A DNA stretch of 47,558 nt from Candidatus Neomarinimicrobium atlanticum (GCA_000402815.1 AQSA01000010.1:1-47558); one strand, 5' to 3'; counted from the stretch's first letter, positions 33,187 to 41,622 are shown. Numbers and translations: made by a program. Notes: generated by a model from the letters alone, not told the origin.

Positions 33187-36100
33187 TTAATCTAAAGTTA
33201 TATCCAGTCCAAGACCTTGAATTTCCTTCATAAATACATTGAAAGCTTCTGGGGTTGTTGGATCAGGTAAATCTTCTCCCTTTACAAGTGCACTGTAGAC
33301 TTTTGATCTACCTTCAATATCATCTGATTTGATTGTTAAGATTTCTCTTAAAATGTGAGCGGCACCATAAGCTTGAAGTGCCCAAACTTCCATCTCACCA
33401 AATCTTTGTCCACCAAACTGTGCTTTACCTCCTAAAGGCTGTTGTGTAACTAACGAGTATGGCCCAGTTGATCTAGCATGCATTTTATCATCAACCATAT
33501 GGAATAACTTCATGATATACATATAACCTACCAATACTGGGTTATCAATTTTTTCTCCTGTTAAGCCATCATATAGCGTAACCTTACCAGTACTCGGCAA
33601 TCCAGCTTCTTTCATTTTTGCTGCAACTTCTTGAGGAGTTGCACCATTAAATACTGGAGTTTCATACTTTTCATCAAGCAGTTTTCCTGCCCATCCTAGC
33701 ATAGTTTCATATAATTGACCTAAGTTCATTCTAGAAGGAACACCCATAGGATTTAAGCAAATATCTACTGGAGTACCATCTTCTAGATAAGGCATATTTT
33801 CTTCTGGTACAATTGTTGCAATTACACCCTTGTTACCATGTCGCCCAGCCATCTTATCTCCAATTGATACCTTTCTTTTATTAGCTACATAAACTTTAGC
33901 TAATTTTAAAATTCCAGGTTGAAGTTGATCGCCTTCTTTTAATTTAAAGATACTTGATTCTAGTTCTGTATCGAGATCCGAGAGAGTTGAATTGAAAGCA
34001 TTGAGAATATTAACAAGCTTTTCCCAAGTTTTTTCACCTGAAATCCATGGATCTTCAATAGAGAATAGTTCAAAATTAAAAGTATCTAATTTCTTTAATG
34101 TTAACTTTGTTCCCTTCTTTACTAGAACCTTACTATCTCTATTAGCTTTAATTCCAAGAGTAATCTTATCGCTAAGAACAGATTTAAGCAAATTATCTCT
34201 GGTAGCTCTTAAAGCTCTTTCCTCTTCTCTTTTATTTTTCTGCAACTCTTTAATTTGTGCGTTTACATCTGCGCGAGATTGCTTAGATGTCTTTTCATAA
34301 AGATTTGTCTTAATTACTACACCTTTTACACCAGGCTCAGCTTTCTTTGAAGCATCTTTAACATCACCCGCTTTTTCCCCAAAGATTGCTCTTAGGAGCT
34401 TTTCTTCTGGAGATGGATCAGTTTCACCTTTAGGAGTTACTTTACCAATTAATATATCATCTTCGTTAACAATAGCTCCTACTCGAATAAGACCCTCTTC
34501 ATCTAACTGAGATGTTGCTTCTTCGCTTACATTAGGGATTTCTGGAGTCAACTCTTCTTCCCCTCTTTTTGTATCTCGCACTTCTAACTCAATTTCATTT
34601 ACATGGATAGAAGTAAATACATCATCTCTTACAAGTCTTTCATTGATAACGATAGCATCCTCAAAATTATATCCATTCCAAGGCATAAGCGCTACTAATA
34701 CATTCTTTCCTAAAGCTAATTCGCCATTTTCGGTAGAAGCTCCATCGGCAATAACTTGTCCTTTTTGGACTTTATCACCTTCGCTAACAATAACTTTTTG
34801 ATTGTAGCATGTATTCTGATTAGATCTAGCATATTTAATTAGCTCAATAGTACGAAGGTTTGCATTTTTCTTTAATAATGTACTATCAGGATAATTACTA
34901 TCCTTGATTACAACTTTGTTCGAATCAACATGCATAACGGTTCCTGATACAGGAGAAAGAAGCACTGATTGAGAATCTCTTGCAACTTTTCTTTCCATAC
35001 CGGTAGCTACAATAGGTGCTTCTGTTTTCAACAATGGCACAGATTGACGTTGCATGTTTGAACCCATTAAAGCCCTATTTGCATCATCATGCTCAACAAA
35101 AGGAATTAGAGCAGCTGCAACACTTAAGATTTGATTAGGTACAATATCAGTAAATGCAACATGTTCTGGATCTACAATAGGAAAATCTCCCTTAGATCTA
35201 ACTCTTACTTTTGGTTCACTTATTTTATTTGCACTATTAACAATTAGTCCCGATTGAGCAATATTGGCTCTATCTTCATCGTCAGCTGATAGATATTTAG
35301 TTTGTTCTGTTACAACTAGATTATCTACAACCCTATAAGGAGCTTCAATAAATCCATGTCTATTAATTTTTGCCATCAAAGCAAGCGATGATATCAAACC
35401 AATATTTGGACCCTCAGGGGTTTCAATTGGGCATAATCTTCCGTAATGAGTATAGTGAACATCTCTAACTTCAAAACCTGCTCTTTCTCTTGAAAGACCT
35501 CCTGGTCCTAACGAAGAAATTCTTCTCTTGTGAGTAATTTCAGCTAAAGGATTTGTTTGATCTCCAAATTGAGATAATTGACTAGTTCCAAAGAATGTGT
35601 TAATAACAGTAGTTACCAATCTGGAATTAATCAAATCTTGAGGAGTAATAGTTTCTTGCTCTCTTAAATTCATTCTCTCATAAACTGTTCTTACCATTCT
35701 GGCTAATGCAGAGTTGAATTGCACTTTAAGTTGCTCTCCAACAGTTCTAACTCTTCTATTTCCTAGATGATCAATATCATCTGGTGATTTGAGTCCCTTT
35801 CTCATTAATATCAAATACTTGATAGTAATAAGGAAGTCGTCATGTGTTAAGACAGAATCTTTACCTTTATTATCTAAATCGAATTGCTTGTCTAGACGAT
35901 ATCGACCTACTTCTCCTAAATCATATTTTTTAGGAGAGAAGAACATTCTATCTATAAATTTTTGAGCAGATTCAGGGCTCGGTGCATCACTACCTCTCAA
36001 AAGATAGTACACCTTTAAAAGCGCTTCTTCTGTTGATTTTGTAGGATCTTTTTTGATAGTATTGTTCAACATCATGCTATCAATATTATTCCTTACATCA

Positions 36101-36945
36101 ACTAGCTTAATAGTCTTAGTTTTATTGTTTTTTAAGGCACTAACAATTGTTTCATTTAACTCTTTTCCACCCTCAACTACTAATTCACCTGTTTCCATAT
36201 CAATGGTATCTTCAACTGTGATATAGTCTGTTAAATTATCTGTTTTTATCTTAGAAGGATCCATTTCAAGAATCAGATCAAATGCATTATAAATATCTTC
36301 GTCGGAACTAAATCCTAAAGATCTTAGTAAAAGAGTTGCTGGAAACTTTCTTTTTCTATCTATGATAGTGAATAATATATCATTGATATCTGTTGTGAAG
36401 TCAATCCAAGATCCTCTAATTGGGATAATTCTAGCATTATAAAGCTTTGCACCGTTTGGGTGAAATTTCTGATCAAAGAAAGCTCCTGGCGATCTTTGCA
36501 ATTGAGTTACGACAGTTCTTTCTGCTCCATTAATGATAAAAGTACCTTTACCTGTCATGTATGGCATATTACCAAAGTAAACATCTTGATCTATAACTTG
36601 AGCAAACTTCTTTTTATCTTTTTCGTCAGTAATCTTTAGACGTAATTTTACACTTAAGGGTACATTATATGTAATACCACGATCTGAGCATTCTCTTGGT
36701 GTGTACCTAGGTTTTCCAATCGTATAGCTTTTATACTCAAGTATGTAATTTTCATGATTGTCTTGCAATGGAAAGATTTTAGCAAAAGCTTCGTGCAAAC
36801 CAAACATTACTCTGTCTTTTGGTTTAACATCCTCCTGCAAAAAGTCATGAAAAGAACCTACCTGTAAATCGAGAAGATTTGGTAGCTCTACGTCTGTTTT
36901 TATTTTTTCAAAATTATGTCTGTTATTCAACTTATCTAAATTCAA
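33187..36945 (-). CDS. rpoB: DNA-directed RNA polymerase subunit beta
   Basis: A 1252-residue catalytic subunit. The rifampicin-binding region (about 451-483) reads FFGTSQLSQFGDQTNPLAEI then THKRRISSLGPGGLSRERAGFEV, with the main contact residues in wild-type state. Further motifs are RDVHYTHYGRLCPIETPEGPN, MPWNGYNFEDAIVINERLV and KVSIGDKMAGRHGNKGVI, with a C-terminal GGKAQFGGQRFGEMEVWALQAYGA. The start is TTG at 36945-36943, 10 bases after a strong GGAGG; an in-frame ATC lies directly before it at 7 bases from the ribosome site, and there is no nearby ATG in frame. 47 bp after rplL. Confidence 0.98.
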   Translation of the reverse strand: MNLDKLNNRHNFEKIKTDVELPNLLDLQVGSFHDFLQEDVKPKDRVMFGLHEAFAKIFPLQDNHENYILEYKSYTIGKPRYTPRECSDRGITYNVPLSVKLRLKITDEKDKKKFAQVIDQDVYFGNMPYMTGKGTFIINGAERTVVTQLQRSPGAFFDQKFHPNGAKLYNARIIPIRGSWIDFTTDINDILFTIIDRKRKFPATLLLRSLGFSSDEDIYNAFDLILEMDPSKIKTDNLTDYITVEDTIDMETGELVVEGGKELNETIVSALKNNKTKTIKLVDVRNNIDSMMLNNTIKKDPTKSTEEALLKVYYLLRGSDAPSPESAQKFIDRMFFSPKKYDLGEVGRYRLDKQFDLDNKGKDSVLTHDDFLITIKYLILMRKGLKSPDDIDHLGNRRVRTVGEQLKVQFNSALARMVRTVYERMNLREQETITPQDLINSRLVTTVINTFFGTSQLSQFGDQTNPLAEITHKRRISSLGPGGLSRERAGFEVRDVHYTHYGRLCPIETPEGPNIGLISSLALMAKINRHGFIEAPYRVVDNLVVTEQTKYLSADDEDRANIAQSGLIVNSANKISEPKVRVRSKGDFPIVDPEHVAFTDIVPNQILSVAAALIPFVEHDDANRALMGSNMQRQSVPLLKTEAPIVATGMERKVARDSQSVLLSPVSGTVMHVDSNKVVIKDSNYPDSTLLKKNANLRTIELIKYARSNQNTCYNQKVIVSEGDKVQKGQVIADGASTENGELALGKNVLVALMPWNGYNFEDAIVINERLVRDDVFTSIHVNEIELEVRDTKRGEEELTPEIPNVSEEATSQLDEEGLIRVGAIVNEDDILIGKVTPKGETDPSPEEKLLRAIFGEKAGDVKDASKKAEPGVKGVVIKTNLYEKTSKQSRADVNAQIKELQKNKREEERALRATRDNLLKSVLSDKITLGIKANRDSKVLVKKGTKLTLKKLDTFNFELFSIEDPWISGEKTWEKLVNILNAFNSTLSDLDTELESSIFKLKEGDQLQPGILKLAKVYVANKRKVSIGDKMAGRHGNKGVIATIVPEENMPYLEDGTPVDICLNPMGVPSRMNLGQLYETMLGWAGKLLDEKYETPVFNGATPQEVAAKMKEAGLPSTGKVTLYDGLTGEKIDNPVLVGYMYIMKLFHMVDDKMHARSTGPYSLVTQQPLGGKAQFGGQRFGEMEVWALQAYGAAHILREILTIKSDDIEGRSKVYSALVKGEDLPDPTTPEAFNVFMKEIQGLGLDITLD

Positions 36946-36992
36946 GATAGCTATTCCTCCAAAAAATTGGTTAATTAATATATGTAATTATA

Positions 36993-37373
36993 TTATTGTA
37001 ATTCTACTGTAGCTCCGGCTTCCTCAAGTTGAGACTGCAAACCTTCTGCCTCATCTTTAGCAACGCCTTCTTTCACAGCTTTAGGAGCAGAATCAACCAA
37101 CTCTTTAGCTTCCTTAAGTCCTAAACTAGTTATTTCTCTAACAACTTTAATAACAGCGATTTTTGATTGACCTGCAGCTGTTAAAACTACATTAAAATCA
37201 CTTTTCTCAGCAGCTTCACCAGCAGCATCTCCACCAGCAGCTCCTGCGGCTGCGGCAACTGGTACAGCAGCTGTTACACCAAATTTCTCTTCGATATCTT
37301 TTACAAGCTCAGATACTTCGATCATGTTTGCTTCTTCAAGATATGTTAAAACATCTTCTCTTTTAATGCTCAT
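36993..37373 (-). CDS. rplL: 50S ribosomal protein L7/L12
   Basis: A 126-residue stalk protein that recruits translational GTPases. The N-terminal dimerization helix (LTYLEEANMIEVSELVKDIEEKFGV) is followed by an Ala/Gly-rich hinge (AAVPVAAAAGAAGGDAAGEA). The C-terminal domain (KSDFNVVLTAAGQSKIAVIKVVREIT then LGLKEAKELVDSAPKAVKEGV) binds factors. 5 bp after rplJ. Usually present in four to six copies on L10. Confidence 0.98.
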   Translation of the reverse strand: MSIKREDVLTYLEEANMIEVSELVKDIEEKFGVTAAVPVAAAAGAAGGDAAGEAAEKSDFNVVLTAAGQSKIAVIKVVREITSLGLKEAKELVDSAPKAVKEGVAKDEAEGLQSQLEEAGATVELQ

Positions 37374-37378
37374 TTTAA

Positions 37379-37897
37379 TTACCCTTCTTTCTTTGAGTTT
37401 AATTGTTCAAGTGCTCCTAATAAGCCGGAAACAGGACTGCCTAAAGTACTGCTCAGTTTTGCCATTGGGGAATTCAACATTCCAACCAACTTTGATAAAA
37501 GTTGATCTTTTGATGGTAGATTAGCTATTCTTTCAAACTCATTTGCATCGAATACCTCTCCATCTAAAATCATACCTTTTACTGAAGGCTTATCAAAATC
37601 TTTTAAAAAATCTTTAATTACTTGTGCTGGATTAGTTGGATCTTCATAGCTTACAGCCATTGCTGTTGGTCCTTTTAGAAAATCATCAATTCCTGACATT
37701 CCCGCTTCTTTTGCGGCTAATTTAATCAAAGTATTTTTTGCTATTGTGAATTCTACATCTTTCATCACAAATTCTTTTCTTAGTTGAGTAATACTAACAA
37801 CATCTAAACCTAAATAGTCGGTAAAGTATACTGCTTTAGCCTTTTCAAGTTTATCACTCAACACTTTAACTGCGTCTACATTTTTAGTACTTGGCAT
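37379..37897 (-). CDS. rplJ: 50S ribosomal protein L10
   Basis: A 172-residue L10, the base of the L7/L12 stalk. The N-terminal rRNA-binding domain has AKAVYFTDYLGLDVVSITQLRKEFVMKDVEFTIAKNTLIKLA and FLKGPTAMAVSYEDPTNPAQV. The C-terminal helix binds the L12 dimers (VGMLNSPMAKLSSTLGSPVSGLLGALEQL). It begins only 2 bp after rplA, so there is no intergenic space for the L10-binding mRNA leader known from E. coli. Confidence 0.97.
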   Translation of the reverse strand: MPSTKNVDAVKVLSDKLEKAKAVYFTDYLGLDVVSITQLRKEFVMKDVEFTIAKNTLIKLAAKEAGMSGIDDFLKGPTAMAVSYEDPTNPAQVIKDFLKDFDKPSVKGMILDGEVFDANEFERIANLPSKDQLLSKLVGMLNSPMAKLSSTLGSPVSGLLGALEQLNSKKEG

Positions 37898-37899
37898 AA

Positions 37900-38580
37900 T
37901 TATTCAGTTCCTATCTTAATTCCTGGACCTAATGTCGAGGACAAACTAATTGAATTCAAATATTTACCCTTAAAAGAGTTTGGTTTTGCAGACATCAATG
38001 CTGAACGAAGAGTTTCAAAATTTTCTTTTAATTCCTGTTCAGAAAAAGATGTTTTTCCTATTGAAGACTGTAAAATTCCGTTTTTCTCTACTCTCGCATC
38101 AAGCTTACCTGCTTTTAATTCTTTGATTGCTTTAGCTATATCGTTTGTAACAGTACCAGATTTAGGGTTAGGCATTAAACCTTTAGGTCCTAAGACTTTA
38201 CCTAACTTACCTAGCTGTCCCATTAAGTCTGGAGTAACAACTATCTTATCTACATCAGTCCATCCTGATTTGATTTTTTCAAGATATTCTTCGCTACCTA
38301 CAAAGTCCGCTCCCGCCTCTTTAGCTTCTGCTTCTTTTTCAGAATTTACTATAGCTAAAACTGATACACTTCGGCCTATACCGTGCGGCAAAATTAAACT
38401 TAATCTAATATTTTCGTCCGCATGTCTAGGATCAACACCTAAATTGAATGCCACATCTACAGATTCAGCAAAAGACGATCTTTTAAGCTCCATCAATAGT
38501 GACATTGCTTCATCTATACCATAAGACTTAGAAGAATCTAATTTCTCTGAAACTGATTTTGCAAATTTTGTATTTTTCAT
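37900..38580 (-). CDS. rplA: 50S ribosomal protein L1
   Basis: A 226-residue L1, forming the mobile L1 stalk that releases E-site tRNA, and the autogenous repressor of rplKA in E. coli. It shows SFAESVDVAFNLGVDPRHADENIRLSLILPHGIGRSV, DFVGSEEYLEKIKSGWTDVDKIVVTPDLM and LGKVLGPKGLMPNPKSGTVTNDIAKA. Overlaps rplK by 4 bp (ATGA). Confidence 0.98.
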   Translation of the reverse strand: MKNTKFAKSVSEKLDSSKSYGIDEAMSLLMELKRSSFAESVDVAFNLGVDPRHADENIRLSLILPHGIGRSVSVLAIVNSEKEAEAKEAGADFVGSEEYLEKIKSGWTDVDKIVVTPDLMGQLGKLGKVLGPKGLMPNPKSGTVTNDIAKAIKELKAGKLDARVEKNGILQSSIGKTSFSEQELKENFETLRSALMSAKPNSFKGKYLNSISLSSTLGPGIKIGTE

Positions 38581-39005
38581 CTACTTACCTCAATTCCCAT
38601 ACTTACAGCAGTACCAGCAATCATTTCAGCTGCATGATCTAAGGTATGAGCATTTAAATCTTTCATTTTTACTTCGGCAATTTTTTTACATTGAGCCATT
38701 GTAATCGATCCGACCTTATCTTTATTTGGCTCTTGAGAACCTTTTTTCATCTTTAATTCTTTCATAATTAAAGTAGATGCTGGTGGAGATTTTGTTTCAA
38801 AAGTAAAAGATCTATCTTTATAAACTGTTATAATCACAGGAGTTAACATTCCCTGCAATTCCTTTGTCTTCTCGTTAAATGCATTACAAAAATCCATAAT
38901 ATTTACACCATGCTGACCTAGAGCGGGTCCAACTGGTGGCGCGGGATTTGCTTGTCCAGCTGCAATTTGTAGTTTAATAAGTCCTGTTTTTTCTTTTTGT
39001 GCCAT
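38577..39005 (-). CDS. rplK: 50S ribosomal protein L11
   Basis: A 142-residue L11 of the GTPase-associated centre; it is also the sensor partner of RelA and the thiostrepton-binding protein. It has KLQIAAGQANPAPPVGPALGQHGVNIMDFCNAFN with the proline-rich linker, TFETKSPPASTLIMKELKMKKGSQEPNKDKVG, and a C-terminal domain ending DHAAEMIAGTAVSMGIEV. 2 bp after nusG, so no leader for L1 binding is visible. Confidence 0.98.
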   Translation of the reverse strand: MAQKEKTGLIKLQIAAGQANPAPPVGPALGQHGVNIMDFCNAFNEKTKELQGMLTPVIITVYKDRSFTFETKSPPASTLIMKELKMKKGSQEPNKDKVGSITMAQCKKIAEVKMKDLNAHTLDHAAEMIAGTAVSMGIEVSR

Positions 39006-39007
39006 TT

Positions 39008-39541
39008 TTAGTTCTCTATTAGTATTTGATTAAAGCTTAATTCAATTGGTGTCGGACGACCAAAAATATTGACATTTACTTTAATTCTATTTTTATCATT
39101 AATCTCTTGAATAAGACCATTAAAGTCCTTGAATGGTCCATCAATAACTTTGACAGAATCTCCAACTTTAAATGGTATTTCTTCCATTACTTCTACTGAA
39201 TCGTCATCTCCATCAAAAGAACCAATAATTCTTTTAATTTCAGCATCATTTAGTGATTGAGGATTCCCTTTAGGTCCTACAAAACTCATCACACCATCTA
39301 TGCCTTCAATAAAAAATTTTGTTTCGTTATTCATTTCCATCTTCATCAAAATATAACCGGGAAAGAATACTTTTTTCTTTACCTGTTTTTTTCCATTTTT
39401 AATATCAACTACATTCTCAGTTGGTATTAAAATATCTTCAACATTTTCTGCTAAATGTTTTTCGTATTCAAGTTCGCGGAAAATATTATCTTTAATTTTT
39501 TCCTCCTTACCTGACATTACTCTTAAACTATACCAATTCAT
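39008..39541 (-). CDS. nusG: transcription termination/antitermination factor NusG
   Basis: A 177-residue NusG that binds the beta' clamp helices and couples RNA polymerase to Rho or to ribosomal S10. The NGN domain starts MNWYSLRVMSGKEEKIKDNI and carries KKVFFPGYILMKMEM. The KOW domain reads FKVGDSVKVIDGPFKDFNGLIQEIN near the C-terminus. I start at ATG 39541, which overlaps the secE stop as ATGA; an in-frame start 33 bases upstream lies inside secE. Confidence 0.97.
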   Translation of the reverse strand: MNWYSLRVMSGKEEKIKDNIFRELEYEKHLAENVEDILIPTENVVDIKNGKKQVKKKVFFPGYILMKMEMNNETKFFIEGIDGVMSFVGPKGNPQSLNDAEIKRIIGSFDGDDDSVEVMEEIPFKVGDSVKVIDGPFKDFNGLIQEINDKNRIKVNVNIFGRPTPIELSFNQILIEN

Positions 39542-39720
39542 AATACCGCTCTCACTAATTTTTGAATTACCCAATCAACTCCAAATAAAAATACTGCAAA
39601 CATTAAGAAAAAAATGATAATAAGGTAGGTCGATCCTCTTAACTCAGAGTAGCTTGGCCAAGAAACTTTATTCATTTCAAGGTATACTTGATTTAAAAAA
39701 TCTTTTACCGCTTTCAACAT
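39538..39720 (-). CDS. secE: protein translocase subunit SecE
   Basis: A 60-residue single-span SecE that clamps the two halves of SecY. The amphipathic helix and conserved motif are DFLNQVYLEMNKVSWPSYSEL, followed by one membrane helix (TYLIIIFFLMFAVFLFGVDWVIQKLV). I choose ATG 39720 with AGGG upstream; the longer open frame would run into tRNA-Trp. 15 bp downstream of tRNA-Trp and overlapping nusG by 4 bp. Confidence 0.97.
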   Translation of the reverse strand: MLKAVKDFLNQVYLEMNKVSWPSYSELRGSTYLIIIFFLMFAVFLFGVDWVIQKLVRAVL

Positions 39721-39735
39721 ACTTTTCCCTTTTTG

Positions 39736-39808
39736 CAGGTGAGGCAGGAATTGAACCCGCAACCCCCGGTTTTGGAGACCGATGCTCTACCAATTGAGCT
39801 ACTCACCT
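39736..39808 (-). tRNA. tRNA-Trp (anticodon CCA)
   Basis: 73 nt: acceptor AGGTGAG/CTCACCT with discriminator G (usual for Trp), D-arm GCTCAATTGGTAGAGC, anticodon loop CTCCAAA and T-arm GCGGGTTCAATTCCTGC. Sits between rpmG (11 bp) and secE (15 bp), an arrangement seen in many bacteria. Confidence 0.96.
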
Positions 39809-39819
39809 ATTTGCTATTT

Positions 39820-39984
39820 TTACTTTATTTCTTTAAAAAGAACATGCTTGCGAGCTACAGGGTCAAACTTTTTATATTCAAGTTTATCAGGATGCTTACT
39901 CTTATTTTTCGTAACAGTGTAGCGATATCCTGTCCCTGCAGAACTCTCAAGTCTTACAATTGCTCTTTTACTATTGCCTGCCAT
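39820..39984 (-). CDS. rpmG: 50S ribosomal protein L33 (zinc-free form)
   Basis: A 54-residue L33: MAGNSKRAIVRLESSAGTGY, then RYTVTKNKSKHPDKLEYKKF, then DPVARKHVLFKEIK. It has no cysteines at all, so it is the C-minus form, which does not need zinc. 2 bp downstream of tuf and 11 bp upstream of tRNA-Trp, the common tuf-rpmG-trpT-secE-nusG order. Confidence 0.97.
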   Translation of the reverse strand: MAGNSKRAIVRLESSAGTGYRYTVTKNKSKHPDKLEYKKFDPVARKHVLFKEIK

Positions 39985-39986
39985 AT

Positions 39987-41177
39987 TTAGTTTTCAATAG
40001 CAGTAACGACGCCAGCCCCTACTGTATGTCCACCCTCTCTAATAGCAAACCTTAGCTCTTGATTCATAGCAATCGGTGTAATTAGTTCAACTGACATCTC
40101 AACATTATCTCCAGGCATAACCATTTCAGTTCCCTCAGGTAATGTAACCACTCCAGTTACATCTGTAGTTCTAAAATAGAACTGAGGTCTATAGTTATTA
40201 AAGAATGGAGTATGTCTTCCGCCTTCTTCTTTTTTCAAAACATATACATTTGCTTTGAACTTAGTATGAGGAGTGATTGAACCTTTAGCAGCTGCAACCA
40301 TACCTCTTTTTAAATCATCTTTCTCAATACCTCTCATTAAAAGACCAGCATTATCTCCTGCTTCTCCTTCATTGAGTGTTTTTTGGAACATTTCTACTCC
40401 TGTAATAGTAGTAGTCATGTCAGAACCCATACCAATAAGTTCAACTTCGTCACCGACCTTGATCTTACCTGATTCAATTCTTCCTGTTCCAACAGTTCCT
40501 CTACCTGTAATACTAAATACATCCTCAACAGGCATTAAGAACGGCTTATCTAGCGCTCTTTCTGGCTGAGGAATAAAACTATCACAAGCGTCCATTAATT
40601 CAGTAATACATTTTGTTGCTTCCGCATCACCACGGTTTTCAAGTGCTTTTAATGCACTACCCTTGATAATTGGAGTGTTATCTCCATCAAATTTGTATTC
40701 GCTTAACAGATCCCTAAGTTCCATTTCTACTAACTCTAAAAGCTCTTCGTCGTCAACCTGATCTACTTTGTTCATAAAAACAACTAGACTAGGAACATTT
40801 ACTTGACGAGCTAGGAGTACGTGCTCACGAGTTTGAGGCATAGGACCATCTGCAGCGCTAACTACAAGGATTCCACCATCCATTTGAGCAGCACCAGTAA
40901 TCATATTTTTAATATAGTCGGCGTGACCAGGACAGTCGACATGAGCATAGTGACGATTAGCAGTCTCATACTCAACGTGAGCTGTTTGAATTGTAATACC
41001 TCTTTCTTTTTCCTCAGGTGCATTATCAATAGTGTCAAAATCACGTTGTTCAGCTAACCCTAAATCAGCTTGGGTTTGTGTAATAGCTGCTGTTAACGTT
41101 GTCTTACCATGATCTACGTGACCAATGGTACCAATATTACAGTGAGGCTTATTTCTTTCAAATACTTCTTTAGCCAT
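39987..41177 (-). CDS. tuf: translation elongation factor Tu
   Basis: A 396-residue GTPase delivering aminoacyl-tRNA to the ribosome. G motifs are GHVDHGKTTLTAAI (G1, 19-32), ERGITIQTAHVEYET, DCPGHADYIKNMITGAAQMDG (G3), MNKVDQVDDEEL (G4) and GSALKAL (G5). Domains 2 and 3 follow with TGRGTVGTGRIESG and FRTTDVTGVV. It is the only tuf in the window; the second common position, between fusA and rpsJ, is empty. GAGGAGAG precedes the start, and tRNA-Thr(GGT) lies 50 bp upstream. Confidence 0.99.
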   Translation of the reverse strand: MAKEVFERNKPHCNIGTIGHVDHGKTTLTAAITQTQADLGLAEQRDFDTIDNAPEEKERGITIQTAHVEYETANRHYAHVDCPGHADYIKNMITGAAQMDGGILVVSAADGPMPQTREHVLLARQVNVPSLVVFMNKVDQVDDEELLELVEMELRDLLSEYKFDGDNTPIIKGSALKALENRGDAEATKCITELMDACDSFIPQPERALDKPFLMPVEDVFSITGRGTVGTGRIESGKIKVGDEVELIGMGSDMTTTITGVEMFQKTLNEGEAGDNAGLLMRGIEKDDLKRGMVAAAKGSITPHTKFKANVYVLKKEEGGRHTPFFNNYRPQFYFRTTDVTGVVTLPEGTEMVMPGDNVEMSVELITPIAMNQELRFAIREGGHTVGAGVVTAIEN

Positions 41178-41227
41178 TTTTTACTCTCCTCTTTTTTTTA
41201 ATCAAAATTTAAATCTTCTTTTTTTTG

Positions 41228-41300
41228 AGCCTACGACCGGGATTGAACCGGTGACCTCTTCGTTACCAACGAAGTGCTCTACCTACTGAGCTACGCAGGC
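41228..41300 (-). tRNA. tRNA-Thr (anticodon GGT)
   Basis: 73 nt: acceptor GCCTGCG/CGTAGGC, D-arm GCTCAGTAGGTAGAGC, anticodon stem CTTCG/CGAAG with loop TTGGTAA, and T-arm ACCGGTTCAATCCCGGT. Last tRNA before tuf, matching the thrU-tyrU-glyT-thrT-tufB order of E. coli. Confidence 0.96.
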
Positions 41301-41311
41301 AATAAATCTTG

Positions 41312-41384
41312 AGCGAGTGACGCGATTCGAACGCGCGACCCTCAGCTTGGAAGGCTGATGCTCTACCAGCTGAGCTACACTCGC
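41312..41384 (-). tRNA. tRNA-Gly (anticodon TCC)
   Basis: 73 nt: acceptor GCGAGTG/CACTCGC, D-arm GCTCAGCTGGTAGAGC, anticodon stem TCAGC/GCTGA with loop CTTCCAA, and T-arm GCGCGTTCGAATCGCGT. 11 bp upstream of tRNA-Thr(GGT). Confidence 0.96.
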
Positions 41385-41391
41385 AAACCTG

Positions 41392-41474
41392 TGGGCAAAG
41401 AAGGATTCGAACCTCCGTAGACTTACGTCGGCAGATTTACAGTCTGCTGCCTTTAACCACTCGGCCATTTGCCC
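41392..41474 (-). tRNA. tRNA-Tyr (anticodon GTA)
   Basis: 83 nt class II tRNA: acceptor GGGCAAA/TTTGCCC, D-arm GGCCGAGTGGTTAAAGGC, anticodon stem GCAGA/TCTGC with loop CTGTAAA, a long variable arm and T-arm GGAGGTTCGAATCCTTC. 7 bp upstream of tRNA-Gly. Confidence 0.96.
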
Positions 41475-41549
41475 GAAATCCTAATACTCAATACTACCTG
41501 ATAGTAGGACAAAAATTTTCAAATATCTTACTCTTACCCAAAAAAACTG

Positions 41550-41622
41550 AGCCGGCGAGAGGACTTGAACCCCCGACCTAGTGATTACAAATCACTTGCT
41601 CTACCAACTGAGCTACACCGGC
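41550..41622 (-). tRNA. tRNA-Thr (anticodon TGT)
   Basis: 73 nt: acceptor GCCGGTG/CGCCGGC, D-arm GCTCAGTTGGTAGAGC, anticodon stem AGTGA/TCACT with loop TTTGTAA, and T-arm GGGGGTTCAAGTCCTCT. First gene of the tRNA-tuf unit. The 75 bp between it and tRNA-Tyr show nothing recognisable. The promoter should lie in 41623-41701, where I see only a weak TGGCTT-N17-TATAGG. Confidence 0.96.

Noticed and set aside
39733..39990. An 85-codon plus-strand open frame
   Set aside because: It runs antisense through tRNA-Trp and rpmG and has no ribosome site or family resemblance.
41283..41468. A 61-codon open frame on the minus strand, reading MAEWLKAADCKSADVSLRRF at its start
   Set aside because: It is only the translation of tRNA-Tyr and tRNA-Gly, a well-known false gene in annotations.
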